Shown here piece by piece: positions 1 to 8,858 of a stretch of 64,000 nucleotides of DNA. Below the pieces are notes generated by a model that saw nothing but the letters and a program-made list of their open reading frames with translations, was not told where the DNA came from and searched no databases. A program made the position numbers and the translations under genes. Origin of the DNA: G026625185 sp963727835 (GTDB lineage Bacteria; Desulfobacterota; WTBG01; JAGOGO01); NCBI GenBank assembly GCA_963727835.1, contig CAVSIB010000030.1:15877-79876 (forward strand), given 5' to 3'. Each line of letters begins with the position of its first letter. Within the stretch, counting starts at the first letter, position 1.

Positions 1-2567
1 TCATGAAGAAGATCAAACTGCTTACCCCGACCTGAAATAACAACTTCTGCTTCAAGCGAACTGCCGATCTCTCGTTTTCGCCGTGCGTCTTCTAAGATCT
101 GGTTTACCTCTCCCCTAACAGTTAAAAGTTTTTCCCACCGGTCAGCCAATTCTACATCAATATACTTAGGGTTAACCGAAGGAAAGCGAGAAAGATGCAC
201 GCTCTGCTCGTTTCCCCCTTTTATTGAGGGGAGGAAACCCCAAATCTCATCAGTGGTAAAAGGGAGCACCGGCGCAAAAAGCTTGGTAAGCGCAAGAAGG
301 ATTTCATACAAAACAGTTTGAGCTGAACGCCGCAACCGGGAGTCAGGTTTTTCACAGTAGAGACGATCCTTAAGCACATCTAAATAAAACGCGCTCAAAT
401 CTACGACACAAAAATTATGGATCGTGTAGTAGACCTTATGAAATTCAAATGACTCATAGGCATCAATAACTCTACTCAAGATGTGCTGTAATTTATGAAG
501 CGCCCACCGGTCAATCTCCTCCAGTTCTTCATAGGCAACCCTGTCCCTATCCGGATTAAATCCATCCAGGTTTCCCAATAAGAATCTGCAGGTGTTTCGA
601 AACCTCCGGTATGCTTCAGATAAGCGTTGAGTTATTTCGGGAGAGATTCGTATATCTTCGCGATAATCTTCCGCTGCTACCCAGAGGCGAAGAACTTCCG
701 CTCCAAATTTATTAATCACATCATTGGGGGGGATAACATTACCCAGGGTTTTGGACATCTTTTTCCCCGCTCCGTCAACCACAAATCCATGGGTAAGTAC
801 CGTCCTGTAAGGCGCCTTAGAGCGGGTCATTACTCCCGTTAAAAGCGCGCTCTGAAACCATCCACGATGCTGGTCGCTTCCTTCTAAGTAAAGGTCAACG
901 GGGATCTCAATCCCCTCCCGTCCTTCCATAACCGCTGCCCAGCTAACCCCAGAATCAAACCATACATCCAAAATATCCATCTCTTTTTCAAAAACGCTGT
1001 GGCCACATTGTGGACAAGTTGTCCCCGAAGGCATCAATTCTTCAGCGCTCCGAGAAAACCATGCATCCGCTCCTTCTTGAGCAAAACGGTCTGCAACCTT
1101 ATCAATAATATTTTTTTTAGCTAAAGGGTGGCGACAGGAGGTACAATAAAAAATAGCAATCGGGATTCCCCAATATCTTTGGCGGGAGATACACCAATCC
1201 GGACGATTCTCAACCATATTGTAAATACGTTCCTCTCCCCAGTAGGGAATCCATGTTATTTTTTTTATCTCATCCAGCGCTCGATCGCGGAACCCGTTTT
1301 TATCCATGGAAACGAACCACTGTTCCGTGGCTCTAAAAATAATGGGTTCTTTACATCTCCAGCAATGAGGATAAGAATGAACAATTTCTTCTTCCTTAAG
1401 GAGCATACCGGTTTCCTTCAGTTTTTGAACCACGGCTTTATTAGCTCTAAAAACATTCTGACCGTTAAAAAACTCCACGTCCTCGGTAAACTTCCCTTCG
1501 TTATCAACCGGAGAGTAAATGTCTAAACCATACTTTAGGCCAACATCATAGTCTTCTTGTCCATGTCCTGGAGCAGTATGGACGCAGCCAGTGCCGGCAT
1601 CCAAAGTAACGTGGTGACCCAAGACCAAAACCGAATCCCGTTCAATAAAAGGATGGCGGCACCTCAGGTTTTCGAGCGTGGTTCCGGAAAAGGTAGTAAG
1701 GACCTCATAAGCGTTAACGCCTAAGGTTTCCATAGTGCGTTTCAATAACCCCTCCGCCATAATAAAAACCTCATCCTTTGTCTTCACTGCCACATAGGCA
1801 AGGTCAGGGTGTAAACAAATGGCTATGTTTCCCGGTATGGTCCAAGGAGTCGTGGTCCAAATAATAACGGAAATATTTTTTTCTTTTTTTAATACGGGCA
1901 AAACTTCACTGATATCTGAACCCAGAGAAAACTTCACGTAAATAGCGGGGGACGTGTGGTCTTTATATTCGACCTCAGCTTCAGCAAGAGCAGTTTTACA
2001 GGTAACACACCATTGAATCGGCTTTTTCCGACGGTAGATGCTGTCCCTTTCAACAAATTTCCCAAACTCACGCACAATGGTTGCCTGGTAGTCAAAAGAC
2101 ATGGTTAAATAGGGATTTTCCCAATCCCCAAAAACACCTAAACGTTTGAACTCCTCGCGCTGGATCTGAACAAATTTTTCCGCATATTCCCGGCAACGTT
2201 TGCGAATTTCTAAAGGAGAAAGCCCTTTCTTTTTCGCGCCCAGGGTTTTATCCACTTCATGTTCAATCGGTAATCCATGACAATCCCAACCCGGAATGTA
2301 ATTAACCTGGTAACCAGCCATGAATTTAGCTTTTATAATGATATCCTTTATAATTTTATTTAAGGCATGCCCCATATGGATATGGCCGTTCGCATAAGGT
2401 GGCCCATCATGGAGGATATATTTGCCCTGCTCACCTCGTGTTTGTTCAATAAGTTTATAAATACCCATCCTTTCCCATATTGCTAAAATTTCCGGCTCCT
2501 TTTGGGAAAGATTGGCTTTTTGGGGAAAGCCTGTTTTGGGAAGTTGGATAGTAGCCTTATAGTCCAT
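1..2567 (-). CDS. ileS: Isoleucyl-tRNA synthetase, 3' end cut by window
   Basis: Charges tRNA-Ile in the cytoplasm. Translation from the ATG at 2567 is open through the window edge, giving about 855 residues; the family is usually about 930, so the C-terminal zinc-binding part lies outside. The class I HIGH signature is visible as DGPPYANGHIHMGHA at about residue 53-67 (near 2400), and the KMSKT loop as GKKMSKTLGN (near 750-770). An editing (CP1) region lies between them. The start fits the family (MDYKATIQLPKTGFP). No T-box leader is evident in the 190 bases upstream. Identification is certain; only the C-terminus is unknown. Confidence 0.97.
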   Translation of the reverse strand, partial: MDYKATIQLPKTGFPQKANLSQKEPEILAIWERMGIYKLIEQTRGEQGKYILHDGPPYANGHIHMGHALNKIIKDIIIKAKFMAGYQVNYIPGWDCHGLPIEHEVDKTLGAKKKGLSPLEIRKRCREYAEKFVQIQREEFKRLGVFGDWENPYLTMSFDYQATIVREFGKFVERDSIYRRKKPIQWCVTCKTALAEAEVEYKDHTSPAIYVKFSLGSDISEVLPVLKKEKNISVIIWTTTPWTIPGNIAICLHPDLAYVAVKTKDEVFIMAEGLLKRTMETLGVNAYEVLTTFSGTTLENLRCRHPFIERDSVLVLGHHVTLDAGTGCVHTAPGHGQEDYDVGLKYGLDIYSPVDNEGKFTEDVEFFNGQNVFRANKAVVQKLKETGMLLKEEEIVHSYPHCWRCKEPIIFRATEQWFVSMDKNGFRDRALDEIKKITWIPYWGEERIYNMVENRPDWCISRQRYWGIPIAIFYCTSCRHPLAKKNIIDKVADRFAQEGADAWFSRSAEELMPSGTTCPQCGHSVFEKEMDILDVWFDSGVSWAAVMEGREGIEIPVDLYLEGSDQHRGWFQSALLTGVMTRSKAPYRTVLTHGFVVDGAGKKMSKTLGNVIPPNDVINKFGAEVLRLWVAAEDYREDIRISPEITQRLSEAYRRFRNTCRFLLGNLDGFNPDRDRVAYEELEEIDRWALHKLQHILSRVIDAYESFEFHKVYYTIHNFCVVDLSAFYLDVLKDRLYCEKPDSRLRRSAQTVLYEILLALTKLFAPVLPFTTDEIWGFLPSIKGGNEQSVHLSRFPSVNPKYIDVELADRWEKLLTVRGEVNQILEDARRKREIGSSLEAEVVISGRGKQFDLLH

Positions 2568-2682
2568 AAGCTTAAATATTAACTAATTAAGAACTCTTTT
2601 ATTATTAAGATATTAAAAAAAATTTAGATTTAGAAGGTTAACACAGAAGGGCTTATTGTCAAGAAAAATTCCTTCGGCAGGC

Positions 2683-2710
2683 TTGACAAAAAAAAAATCG
2701 TTTTTATTTT
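2683..2710 (+). promoter_or_regulatory. Likely sigma-70 promoter of hsp20
   Basis: TTGACA at 2683-2688 and TATTTT at 2705-2710 are separated by 16 bases in a very A/T-rich stretch. The pair lies about 50 bases ahead of the Hsp20 start. I see no CIRCE inverted repeat, so heat control, if any, is not obvious from the sequence. Confidence 0.5.
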
Positions 2711-2758
2711 TTTCAAAAGAAAAATAAAAACCTTACACAAAAAAGGAGGTGAACAATT

Positions 2759-3226
2759 ATGGCACTGATTCCTTGGAGAAGTTTAAGAGAGTTGGATCCC
2801 CTTGAGGAGTGGGGTGGTGTTCAGGACCGACTTAACCGTCTCTTTGAGGAAACTTTCGGACGGTATCCCGTAGGGCAAAGAGAAACGTTAGAAAGGACCT
2901 GGGCTCCTGTCGTAGATATCTATGAAGAAAAAGATAGTATTATCGTGAAAGCGGAACTCCCGGGCATTAAAAAGGACGAGGTGTCCATTGAGATTAAAGA
3001 TAATGTGCTGACACTCTCGGGAGAACGAAAACACGAGCAGGAGACAAAAAAAGAAAATTATCATAGAATTGAGCGGTTCTATGGAAAATTCAGCCGTTCC
3101 TTTTCCTTACCAGAAACAGCTCAGGTTGAAAAAGTAAAAGCAAATTATAAAGACGGCGTCCTGGAAATCACCTTGCCCAAGGCTGAGGCAACAAAGCCCA
3201 CAACAATTCCCATAAAAATTGAATAA
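2759..3226 (+). CDS. Small heat shock protein, Hsp20/alpha-crystallin family
   Basis: ATP-independent holdase chaperone that binds unfolding proteins in the cytoplasm. It has 155 residues, normal for the family. The alpha-crystallin domain runs from about residue 47 (WAPVVDIYEEKD) to about 140, with the conserved GVLEITLPK near 133-141. The C-terminal tail ends IPIKIE, containing the I-x-I motif that docks into neighbouring subunits during oligomerisation. The N-terminus (MALIPWRSLRELDPLEEW) is typical of bacterial class A proteins. A strong AAAGGAGGTGA ribosome binding site precedes the ATG. It is monocistronic: a promoter precedes it and a strong terminator follows. Confidence 0.95.
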   Translation: MALIPWRSLRELDPLEEWGGVQDRLNRLFEETFGRYPVGQRETLERTWAPVVDIYEEKDSIIVKAELPGIKKDEVSIEIKDNVLTLSGERKHEQETKKENYHRIERFYGKFSRSFSLPETAQVEKVKANYKDGVLEITLPKAEATKPTTIPIKIE

Positions 3227-3232
3227 CCTGTC

Positions 3233-3272
3233 AAAACAAGGGGAGAGATCCGAGTCTCCCCTTGTTTTCTCT
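3233..3272 (+). terminator. Rho-independent terminator after hsp20
   Basis: A perfect 14-bp stem pairs 3233-3246 with 3255-3268 around an 8-base loop; its core is CAAGGGGAGA/TCTCCCCTTG. The flanking A-run and T-run make it potentially bidirectional. It isolates the hsp20 transcript. Confidence 0.85.
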
Positions 3273-3585
3273 TTCAAAAAACAAAATAATCTTTTTCTTT
3301 TCTCATAAAATTTAGCTTTTCACAATCAACATCATTTCTCGTAAGAGCATCAGAGCACCCGGGATTTTAATTTTTTTCTCATCACAAAAAAGTCTTAGAT
3401 ATCCCTCCCCACTATCCGCGTCCCGACCAACTTTTTCCCGATTGATACCTTTGCCATTTTTTTCTCCACAACATCCTTGCTTCATCTCTGGTCGAGAAAC
3501 GCATTCAGCAGGGATTTATTGGACAGCGAGGATGGTTATGTGGTATCAAGTAAATCAAATTGAACATAAAAAAATCGAGGATACC
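3269..3585. other. Intergenic stretch before manC
   Basis: About 317 bases with no supported gene. The manC reading frame stays open upstream to 3442, but that extension lacks family similarity and a ribosome binding site, so it is treated as non-coding leader. No clear promoter or riboswitch was recognised. Confidence 0.4.
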
Positions 3586-4671
3586 ATGGAAGTATATCCG
3601 GTAATAATGGCAGGAGGGTCAGGAACCAGGTTTTGGCCGGCAAGCCGGGCTCATTACCCGAAGCAGTTTCTGAGAATCATCGGTTCCAACACCATGGTGG
3701 AAGAAACCCTCAAAAGGGTAAAACCGCTCGCAGCAGAAGAGCATACAATTATTGTCAGCAATAAAGAACACCACCAACTCCTGCATACCCTTCTGGGAGA
3801 AAATCGCTACGTCATCCTGGAAGAGCCACTTGGCCGGAGCACTGCTCCCTGCATCGGGCTTGCGGCGCTTTATTTAAAAAAACAAGGCATCCTTGACAAA
3901 CCGATGGCAGTCCTGCCCGCAGATCACTTTATTGCTGAAGAAGAAACCTTCCGAAAAATTCTATCGATTGGCTGTAAGTTAGCCCGGAAGGGTGACATTA
4001 TTACTCTTGGTATCGTACCAACTCGGCCTGAGACTGGCTATGGGTATCTGGAGCGCGGTGAAGTAAAAAAGGAAATAGAAGGAGTTACTGTCTATGCCGT
4101 CAAGCGGTTTGTCGAGAAGCCTGATCAAAAAACCGCTTTAGAATATTTGAATTCCGGGGGATATTTTTGGAACGGCGGAATCTTTATTTTTACACCGAAA
4201 ACAATTCTCGAAGAAATAAAACAGCATCTTCCTTCTGTATATGCAGGACTGCAAAAAATTGAGGGAGCAATGGGCACAAGGAGGTATCACGAAGTTTTAT
4301 TTTCGGTTTATCAAAACCTGCCTTCGCTTTCCATTGATTACGGCGTGATGGAAAAAACGAAACGCCCCGTGCTCACCCTCCCGGGAGATTTTGGATGGAG
4401 CGACGTGGGAAGTTGGGAATCGGTTTATGATTTAAGAAAAGAGGAAAGAGATAAAGAGAAAAATTTAACCCAAGGGGATGTCATCCTTATCAATACCCAA
4501 TCCTCCTTTGTATTCAGCCAATCAAACAAGATGGTTGTGGGATTAGGTATAAAAGATTTACTGATCGTTGCTACACAGGATGTTGTTTTAGTCGGGGACT
4601 TAAAAACATCTCAGGACATAAAAAAAATCATCGAAGAGCTGAAGGAACGAGGGTTACATCACATCCTCTAA
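3586..4671 (+). CDS. manC: Mannose-1-phosphate guanylyltransferase
   Basis: Makes GDP-mannose from GTP and mannose 1-phosphate for surface polysaccharide or glycosylation. The protein has 361 residues, i.e. the short form with the nucleotidyltransferase domain only, without the fused phosphomannose isomerase domain of the long ManC/AlgA type. The pyrophosphorylase signature MAGGSGTRFWPASR is at residues 8-21, followed by PKQF, and FVEKPD lies mid-protein. The ATG at 3586 was chosen because it gives the canonical N-terminus and has GAGG just upstream; the open frame reaches 48 codons further back. It is followed after 18 bases by the phosphomannomutase gene, so the two probably form a GDP-mannose operon. 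Confidence 0.92.
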   Translation: MEVYPVIMAGGSGTRFWPASRAHYPKQFLRIIGSNTMVEETLKRVKPLAAEEHTIIVSNKEHHQLLHTLLGENRYVILEEPLGRSTAPCIGLAALYLKKQGILDKPMAVLPADHFIAEEETFRKILSIGCKLARKGDIITLGIVPTRPETGYGYLERGEVKKEIEGVTVYAVKRFVEKPDQKTALEYLNSGGYFWNGGIFIFTPKTILEEIKQHLPSVYAGLQKIEGAMGTRRYHEVLFSVYQNLPSLSIDYGVMEKTKRPVLTLPGDFGWSDVGSWESVYDLRKEERDKEKNLTQGDVILINTQSSFVFSQSNKMVVGLGIKDLLIVATQDVVLVGDLKTSQDIKKIIEELKERGLHHIL

Positions 4672-4689
4672 AACACTGAGGGAAAGTTT

Positions 4690-6060
4690 ATGGTCAATCC
4701 GTATATTTTTCGAGAATATGATATTCGTGGGGTGGCTGAACAAGATTTTCCTGATGAAATCACTTACACCCTCGGCAAAACGTTTGGAACCAATTTTCGT
4801 AGAAACAATATACAAAGAGTAGTCGTCGGGAGAGACTGCCGACTGAGTTCTCCCCGGCTGCACCAAGCGCTTTCAGAAGGCCTTCTTGACACCGGTTGTC
4901 ATGTGCTTGACCTCAGAATTATCCCCACCCCGTTTCTCTATTTTGCTCTTTTTAATTTAGAGGTTGGCGGAGGAGTTATGATCACCGGAAGCCATAACCC
5001 TCCTGATAATAATGGGTTCAAAGTTTGTGTAGGTAAAGGCACTATTTTTGGAGAAGAAATTCAGAACTTACGAAAGCTGTTTGAAAAGGGCGATTTTGAA
5101 TCCGGAAAAGGAACATTAGAATCACAGGACATCCGTGCACGGTATTTAAAAACAGTGAGTGCTTTTCTTGAAATGGGAAAACAAAAACGGAAGGTGATAA
5201 TTGATTCCGGGAACGGAACTGCCGGGATAGCAGCCGGACCGCTTTACCGGAGCTTAGGAGTCGAGGTAAGTGAACTCTTTAGCGAGATGGATGGAACTTT
5301 TCCTAACCACCACCCGGACCCCACTATTCCGGCAAATCTAACGTCTTTAATTGCTAACGTAAAAGAGCAGAAAGCAGATCTGGGGATCAGTTTTGATGGA
5401 GATGCTGATCGCATCGGAGTGATTGACGAACAAGGCAAAATCATCTGGGGTGACCAATTAATGATCCTTTTTTCCCGCGCAATCCTCGCTGAACTTCCGG
5501 GAGCAACTTTCGTTGCTGAGGTAAAATGCTCTCAGACTTTGTTTGATGATATCAAGAAACATGGGGGGAAGGCCATCATGTGGAAAGCAGGTCATTCGCT
5601 TATGAAAGCAAAACTTAAAGAAGAAAAAGCCCAACTGGCAGGAGAAATGAGCGGCCATATCTTTTTTGCGCATCGGTATTACGGATATGATGATGCTCTT
5701 TACGCGGGAGCGCGGCTTTTAGAAATCCTTTCGAAAACGGAAAAAAAATTATCCGAGCTTCTCGCGGATGTCCCCATGACAATCGTCACCCCAGAGATCC
5801 GGACTGAATGCAGTGATGAGATAAAGTTTTTGGTGATACAAAAATTAGTAGAAAAATTTAAAAGAGACTATCCCGTCATTGATATCGATGGGGCGAGAAT
5901 TCTATTTGACTCTGGATGGGGCTTAGTGAGAGCATCCAATACCCAACCAGTGCTTGTGCTTCGGTTTGAAGCTACGGATGAAAGGAATTTGGAGAAGATT
6001 AAAACGATCGTTGAAAAAAGGGTGGCTGAGAGTATAAAGGAAGTAAAAGAAAAAGGATAA
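4690..6060 (+). CDS. manB: Phosphomannomutase/phosphoglucomutase
   Basis: Interconverts hexose 6- and 1-phosphates, here most likely mannose 6-phosphate to mannose 1-phosphate, feeding the guanylyltransferase encoded just upstream. The 456 residues match the AlgC/ManB alpha-D-phosphohexomutase family. Visible motifs are FREYDIRG (7-14), the active-site phosphoserine loop TGSHNPPDNN with Ser101, the Mg2+ loop DGDADR (236-241) and the sugar-recognition loop GEMSGH (318-323). The C-terminal phosphate-binding part contains RASNTQPVLVLRFEA. The ribosome binding site is weak (GAGGGAAA), consistent with translation in one operon with manC. Substrate preference between mannose and glucose cannot be settled from sequence. 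Confidence 0.93.
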   Translation: MVNPYIFREYDIRGVAEQDFPDEITYTLGKTFGTNFRRNNIQRVVVGRDCRLSSPRLHQALSEGLLDTGCHVLDLRIIPTPFLYFALFNLEVGGGVMITGSHNPPDNNGFKVCVGKGTIFGEEIQNLRKLFEKGDFESGKGTLESQDIRARYLKTVSAFLEMGKQKRKVIIDSGNGTAGIAAGPLYRSLGVEVSELFSEMDGTFPNHHPDPTIPANLTSLIANVKEQKADLGISFDGDADRIGVIDEQGKIIWGDQLMILFSRAILAELPGATFVAEVKCSQTLFDDIKKHGGKAIMWKAGHSLMKAKLKEEKAQLAGEMSGHIFFAHRYYGYDDALYAGARLLEILSKTEKKLSELLADVPMTIVTPEIRTECSDEIKFLVIQKLVEKFKRDYPVIDIDGARILFDSGWGLVRASNTQPVLVLRFEATDERNLEKIKTIVEKRVAESIKEVKEKG

Positions 6061-6134
6061 CGGACTAATAACGAAACTAAAACGTAATACCTTAGCACAC
6101 TGATGCCTTCAATTCTTCAAAAGGAGGTTTTCTC

Positions 6135-6864
6135 ATGAGCGGCCAAAAAATTAATAAAGGGGTAGCCATAACGTTTCTTGGCCATGCCTGCTTTAAACTG
6201 ATATCACCTCAGGGAACCACTATCCTGATAGATCCTTGGATAAAAGACAATCCACAGGCTCCCAAGGGAGCAGAGAATGTAGGCAAACTACATTACATTC
6301 TGGTTTCGCATGGACACTGATGATCATCTTGGGGATACGATCGAATTAGCCAAAAAAACTGGCGCTCCTGTTATCGCCATGCCTGAAATTGCTCACTATC
6401 TCATTCAGAAAGGTTTGAATCCTGAAAAAGTCGTGGGGATGAATAAAGGGGGATCATTGACCGCTGCGGATATCCGCATCACCATGGTGCACGCTCTCCA
6501 CAGCTCTTCCATGGTTGAAGGAAACCACATTATTTATGGAGGAGAAGCAGCGGGTTTTATCATTCGGTTTGATAATGGTTTTACAGTTTATTTTGCGGGT
6601 GACACGGGGGTTTTTGGGGACATGCAAATTATACGTGAGCTTTATAAGCCTGAACTCGCCTTGCTCCCTATTGGGAGTCATTATGTGATGGGACCAGAAG
6701 AGGCGGTTTACGCTTGTGGGCTTTTAAAACCTCAGTATGTGATCCCCATGCACTATGGAACCTTTCCGGTTCTTTCAGGAACTCCGGAAAATTTTTTAGA
6801 ATTGATGAAAAAATTTCCCGAGGTAAAGGTTCTGGTTATGACTCCTGGCGAGACCATTGATTAA
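6135..6864 (+). pseudogene. UPF0173 metal-dependent hydrolase (MBL fold), interrupted by a one-base frameshift
   Basis: Member of the metallo-beta-lactamase-fold hydrolases related to UlaG and B. subtilis YtkL; substrate unknown. The first frame (6135-6320, strong AAAGGAGG site) ends HYILVSHGH then stop. The second frame resumes DDHLGDTIELAKKTG at 6320. Removing one T at about 6319 restores the metal-binding HGHDDH motif and a protein of about 242 residues, the normal family length. Downstream metal ligands are present (FAGDTGVFGDM; IPMHYGTF). The break sits in the middle of the zinc site, so the two pieces cannot work separately. No slippery codon is seen, so an indel or sequencing error is more likely than programmed frameshifting. 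Confidence 0.85.
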
Positions 6865-6886
6865 AGATGCGACATTTAGCCCTTTA

Positions 6887-7330
6887 TTACGCGCTCAATC
6901 TTTTTTTGTCTTCAGGAGAAAGGTTTAAGAACTTGACTCCCATGCCAGAAGGAAATTTCCCCGATGGGGTGCTAATTTCTTTCTTGCGAATCCAAACAAC
7001 CTCACAATTAAGTTCCAGATCTTTTTCTCCGTTTGTAAGGTTAATTTTTACATACAACCGGGCCCCCAAATCCATGGGGTGATCAGTGGAATAAACACTC
7101 CATCCACACCGATATTACCAAGGTAGCTGTGAATCAAGGTATTACCCGAATTATATACAATCTTAAACTTTTTTGGGATTCGATCGACTCCTCGTCGGTC
7201 TTCGTCTGAATCAAAGAGCGCTTGGTTAACAACTGACCTTAAAATTCTAATCGTCTGGGAACAAAATTTGTTCCACAATAGGGGCATTGCCCTGCATCAT
7301 GAGGTATTAATTTGGTGCAATAGGGACATC
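6887..7330 (-). pseudogene. Zinc-ribbon/PilZ-domain protein, body of an IS-interrupted, frameshifted gene
   Basis: Reading leftward from 7330: a double zinc ribbon (CPYC-x11-CPYC), then DRRGVDRIPKKFKI, the RxxxR-like entry to a PilZ domain, GNIGVDGVF, and in another frame TDHPMDLGARLYVKINL and CEVVWIRKKE, the PilZ C-terminal half. PilZ domains bind cyclic-di-GMP in many proteins. Two one-base gaps (near 7246 in a T-run and near 7090) break the frame, and the IS630-type element at 7333-8469 separates this body from its first twelve codons. The gene is therefore inactive as it stands. Confidence 0.75.
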
Positions 7331-8412
7331 TAGTGTAGTGAGTCTAACACTTCTTTACATTTGGCATATTTTTCCAAAATCCGTTCGACCGGTGCGCTCC
7401 ATACAAAAACTCGTGGGTTTTGATTGTGATTGTCCAGATAATCTTTGCTAGCAGCAATCAATGCCGGCACGTTCTGGAAGGTCCCGCGCCGGATACCTTT
7501 GTCGGTAATCTCTCGAAACCATCGTTCGACCATATTCAACCACGAGCTTGAAGTCGGAATAAAATGCACATGAAAACGAGGATGCCTTTGAAGCCAGAAT
7601 TTTACCCGGGGATGTTTGTGGGTGCCATAATTGTCCACGATCAGATGCAGATCCAAACCGGCAGGAGATTCCCCATCTATTTTTTTGAGAAAACGGATAA
7701 ATTCTTGATGTCGATGACGCGGCATGCAGTCCCCAATCACTGTGCCGTCGAGCATACTGAGAGCTGCAAACAAGGTGGTCGTCCCATTGCGCTTGTAGTC
7801 GTGTGTCATGGTTCCACAGCGGCCTTTTTTTATCGGAAGTCCCGGTTGGGTGCGGTCGAGAGCTTGGATTTGGCTCTTTTCATCCACACACAAAACCAAA
7901 GCTTTATCTGGAGGGTTCAGATAAAGACCCACGACGTCCTGCAGCTTTTCAACAAAATGCTTGTCACGGCTAATTTTGAAGGTCTTGACCAGATGGGGTT
8001 TGAGGTTATGGTCTTGCCAGATACGATAAACCATGGTTTGGCTGAGACCGTGGGCTTTCGCCATGCTTCGTGTGCTCCAATGTGTCGCGTTAGGAGCCGG
8101 ACTGTGCAAGGTGTCCTCCACTACCGCCCGGATTTTTCTCGCCGACACTTTCGGCTTACGGCCCGGACGAGGAGCGTCCTTTTCCAGCCCTCTAAGACGC
8201 AGCGCCAAAAAACGCTCTCGCCAAAGCTGAACCGTCGGCCTCGATACACTCAAGGCATTAGCGATATCTTGATTCAAAACCCCATCGGCTGCCATGGCGA
8301 TAATCCTGGCCCGAATCACTTTTCGATACGGAAGATTTCGACCACGCCCCCATGCATCCAGCGTGGCTCGTTCCTCTGGAACCAATACAATGGGAGTTGT
8401 TGTTCTGCTCAT
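7330..8412 (-). CDS. IS630-family DDE transposase
   Basis: Catalyses cut-and-paste transposition into TA dinucleotides. From the ATG at 8412 it has 360 residues. It starts with a helix-turn-helix region (NQDIANALSVSRPTVQLWRERF) and a second winged-helix part (GLSQTMVYRIWQDHNL). The DDE catalytic residues are visible in VLCVDEKSQ, LIVDNYGTHKH and SSWLNMVERWFREI. The frame is open 12 codons further upstream from a TTG, which I consider less likely. The stop codon TAG uses the duplicated target TA plus the flanking base, so termination is completed by host DNA. The gene appears intact, so the element could still be mobile. Confidence 0.9.
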   Translation of the reverse strand: MSRTTTPIVLVPEERATLDAWGRGRNLPYRKVIRARIIAMAADGVLNQDIANALSVSRPTVQLWRERFLALRLRGLEKDAPRPGRKPKVSARKIRAVVEDTLHSPAPNATHWSTRSMAKAHGLSQTMVYRIWQDHNLKPHLVKTFKISRDKHFVEKLQDVVGLYLNPPDKALVLCVDEKSQIQALDRTQPGLPIKKGRCGTMTHDYKRNGTTTLFAALSMLDGTVIGDCMPRHRHQEFIRFLKKIDGESPAGLDLHLIVDNYGTHKHPRVKFWLQRHPRFHVHFIPTSSSWLNMVERWFREITDKGIRRGTFQNVPALIAASKDYLDNHNQNPRVFVWSAPVERILEKYAKCKEVLDSLH

Positions 8413-8471
8413 GCTTAATATTTTATGAAGAATCACTGTATTTGTCAAGCTATTTTTAAATCACTACACTA
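7331..8471. mobile_element. IS630-family insertion sequence with TA target duplication
   Basis: The element spans 7333-8469. Its ends are perfect 9-bp inverted repeats (GTGTAGTGA at 7333-7341 and TCACTACAC at 8461-8469), flanked on both sides by TA (7331-7332 and 8470-8471), the target duplication typical of IS630/Tc1/mariner elements. It carries a single transposase gene on the minus strand. Excising the element and one TA rejoins the zinc-ribbon/PilZ gene in frame, which confirms the boundaries independently. Confidence 0.9.
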
Positions 8472-8506
8472 GCAACTGGTTTGCTGTTTTTTTCTTTATC
8501 TCCCAT
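8472..8506 (-). pseudogene. 5' stub of the IS-interrupted zinc-ribbon/PilZ gene
   Basis: ATG at 8506 begins MGDKEKNSKPVA. Joining this across one TA to 7330 continues in frame into RCPYCTK of the zinc ribbon. An AGAGGA ribosome binding site precedes the ATG. The stub is twelve codons long and only meaningful with the downstream body. Confidence 0.7.
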
Positions 8507-8858
8507 TTTTATTTATCCTCTTTCTTTGTTTCCCCTAATTATATAATTATTTAAATTAGTTTAATCAAAAATAATTTTACACTTTTTCTAACCTCATTCA
8601 AGCATGAACTTTATCGGGGTTTCTCCTGAGTTTTATTGGAAATCTTTACAACATGTTAAAACTAATCAGTCTTTTTGGGCAGGGATCATCCTTCGCCCCA
8701 ATCCTGCATTCGGAGTAAGCTTTCTCTACAGCAAGTACCTCCTAGACTATAAAAGTAAGGGGAATTTGTTATTAAAATACGGGGAATTTCTTATTGCTTT
8801 ATTCTACCGGATTGAGTATAATGAAGGCAACAATGACCTTATTGTGAAGGAGAATTTA

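Noticed and set aside
627..1526. Plus-strand frames inside the first 2.5 kb
   Set aside because: Shadows of the ileS gene on the minus strand.
6300..6330. Programmed frameshift in the UPF0173 gene
   Set aside because: No slippery sequence or stimulatory structure is seen and the family does not use one; an indel or read error is simpler.
7564..8418. 284-codon plus-strand frame
   Set aside because: Antisense to the transposase, no recognisable domain.
8604..8858. 85-codon N-terminal extension of the radical SAM protein
   Set aside because: No family similarity, and a well-placed ribosome binding site supports the internal GTG at 8859.
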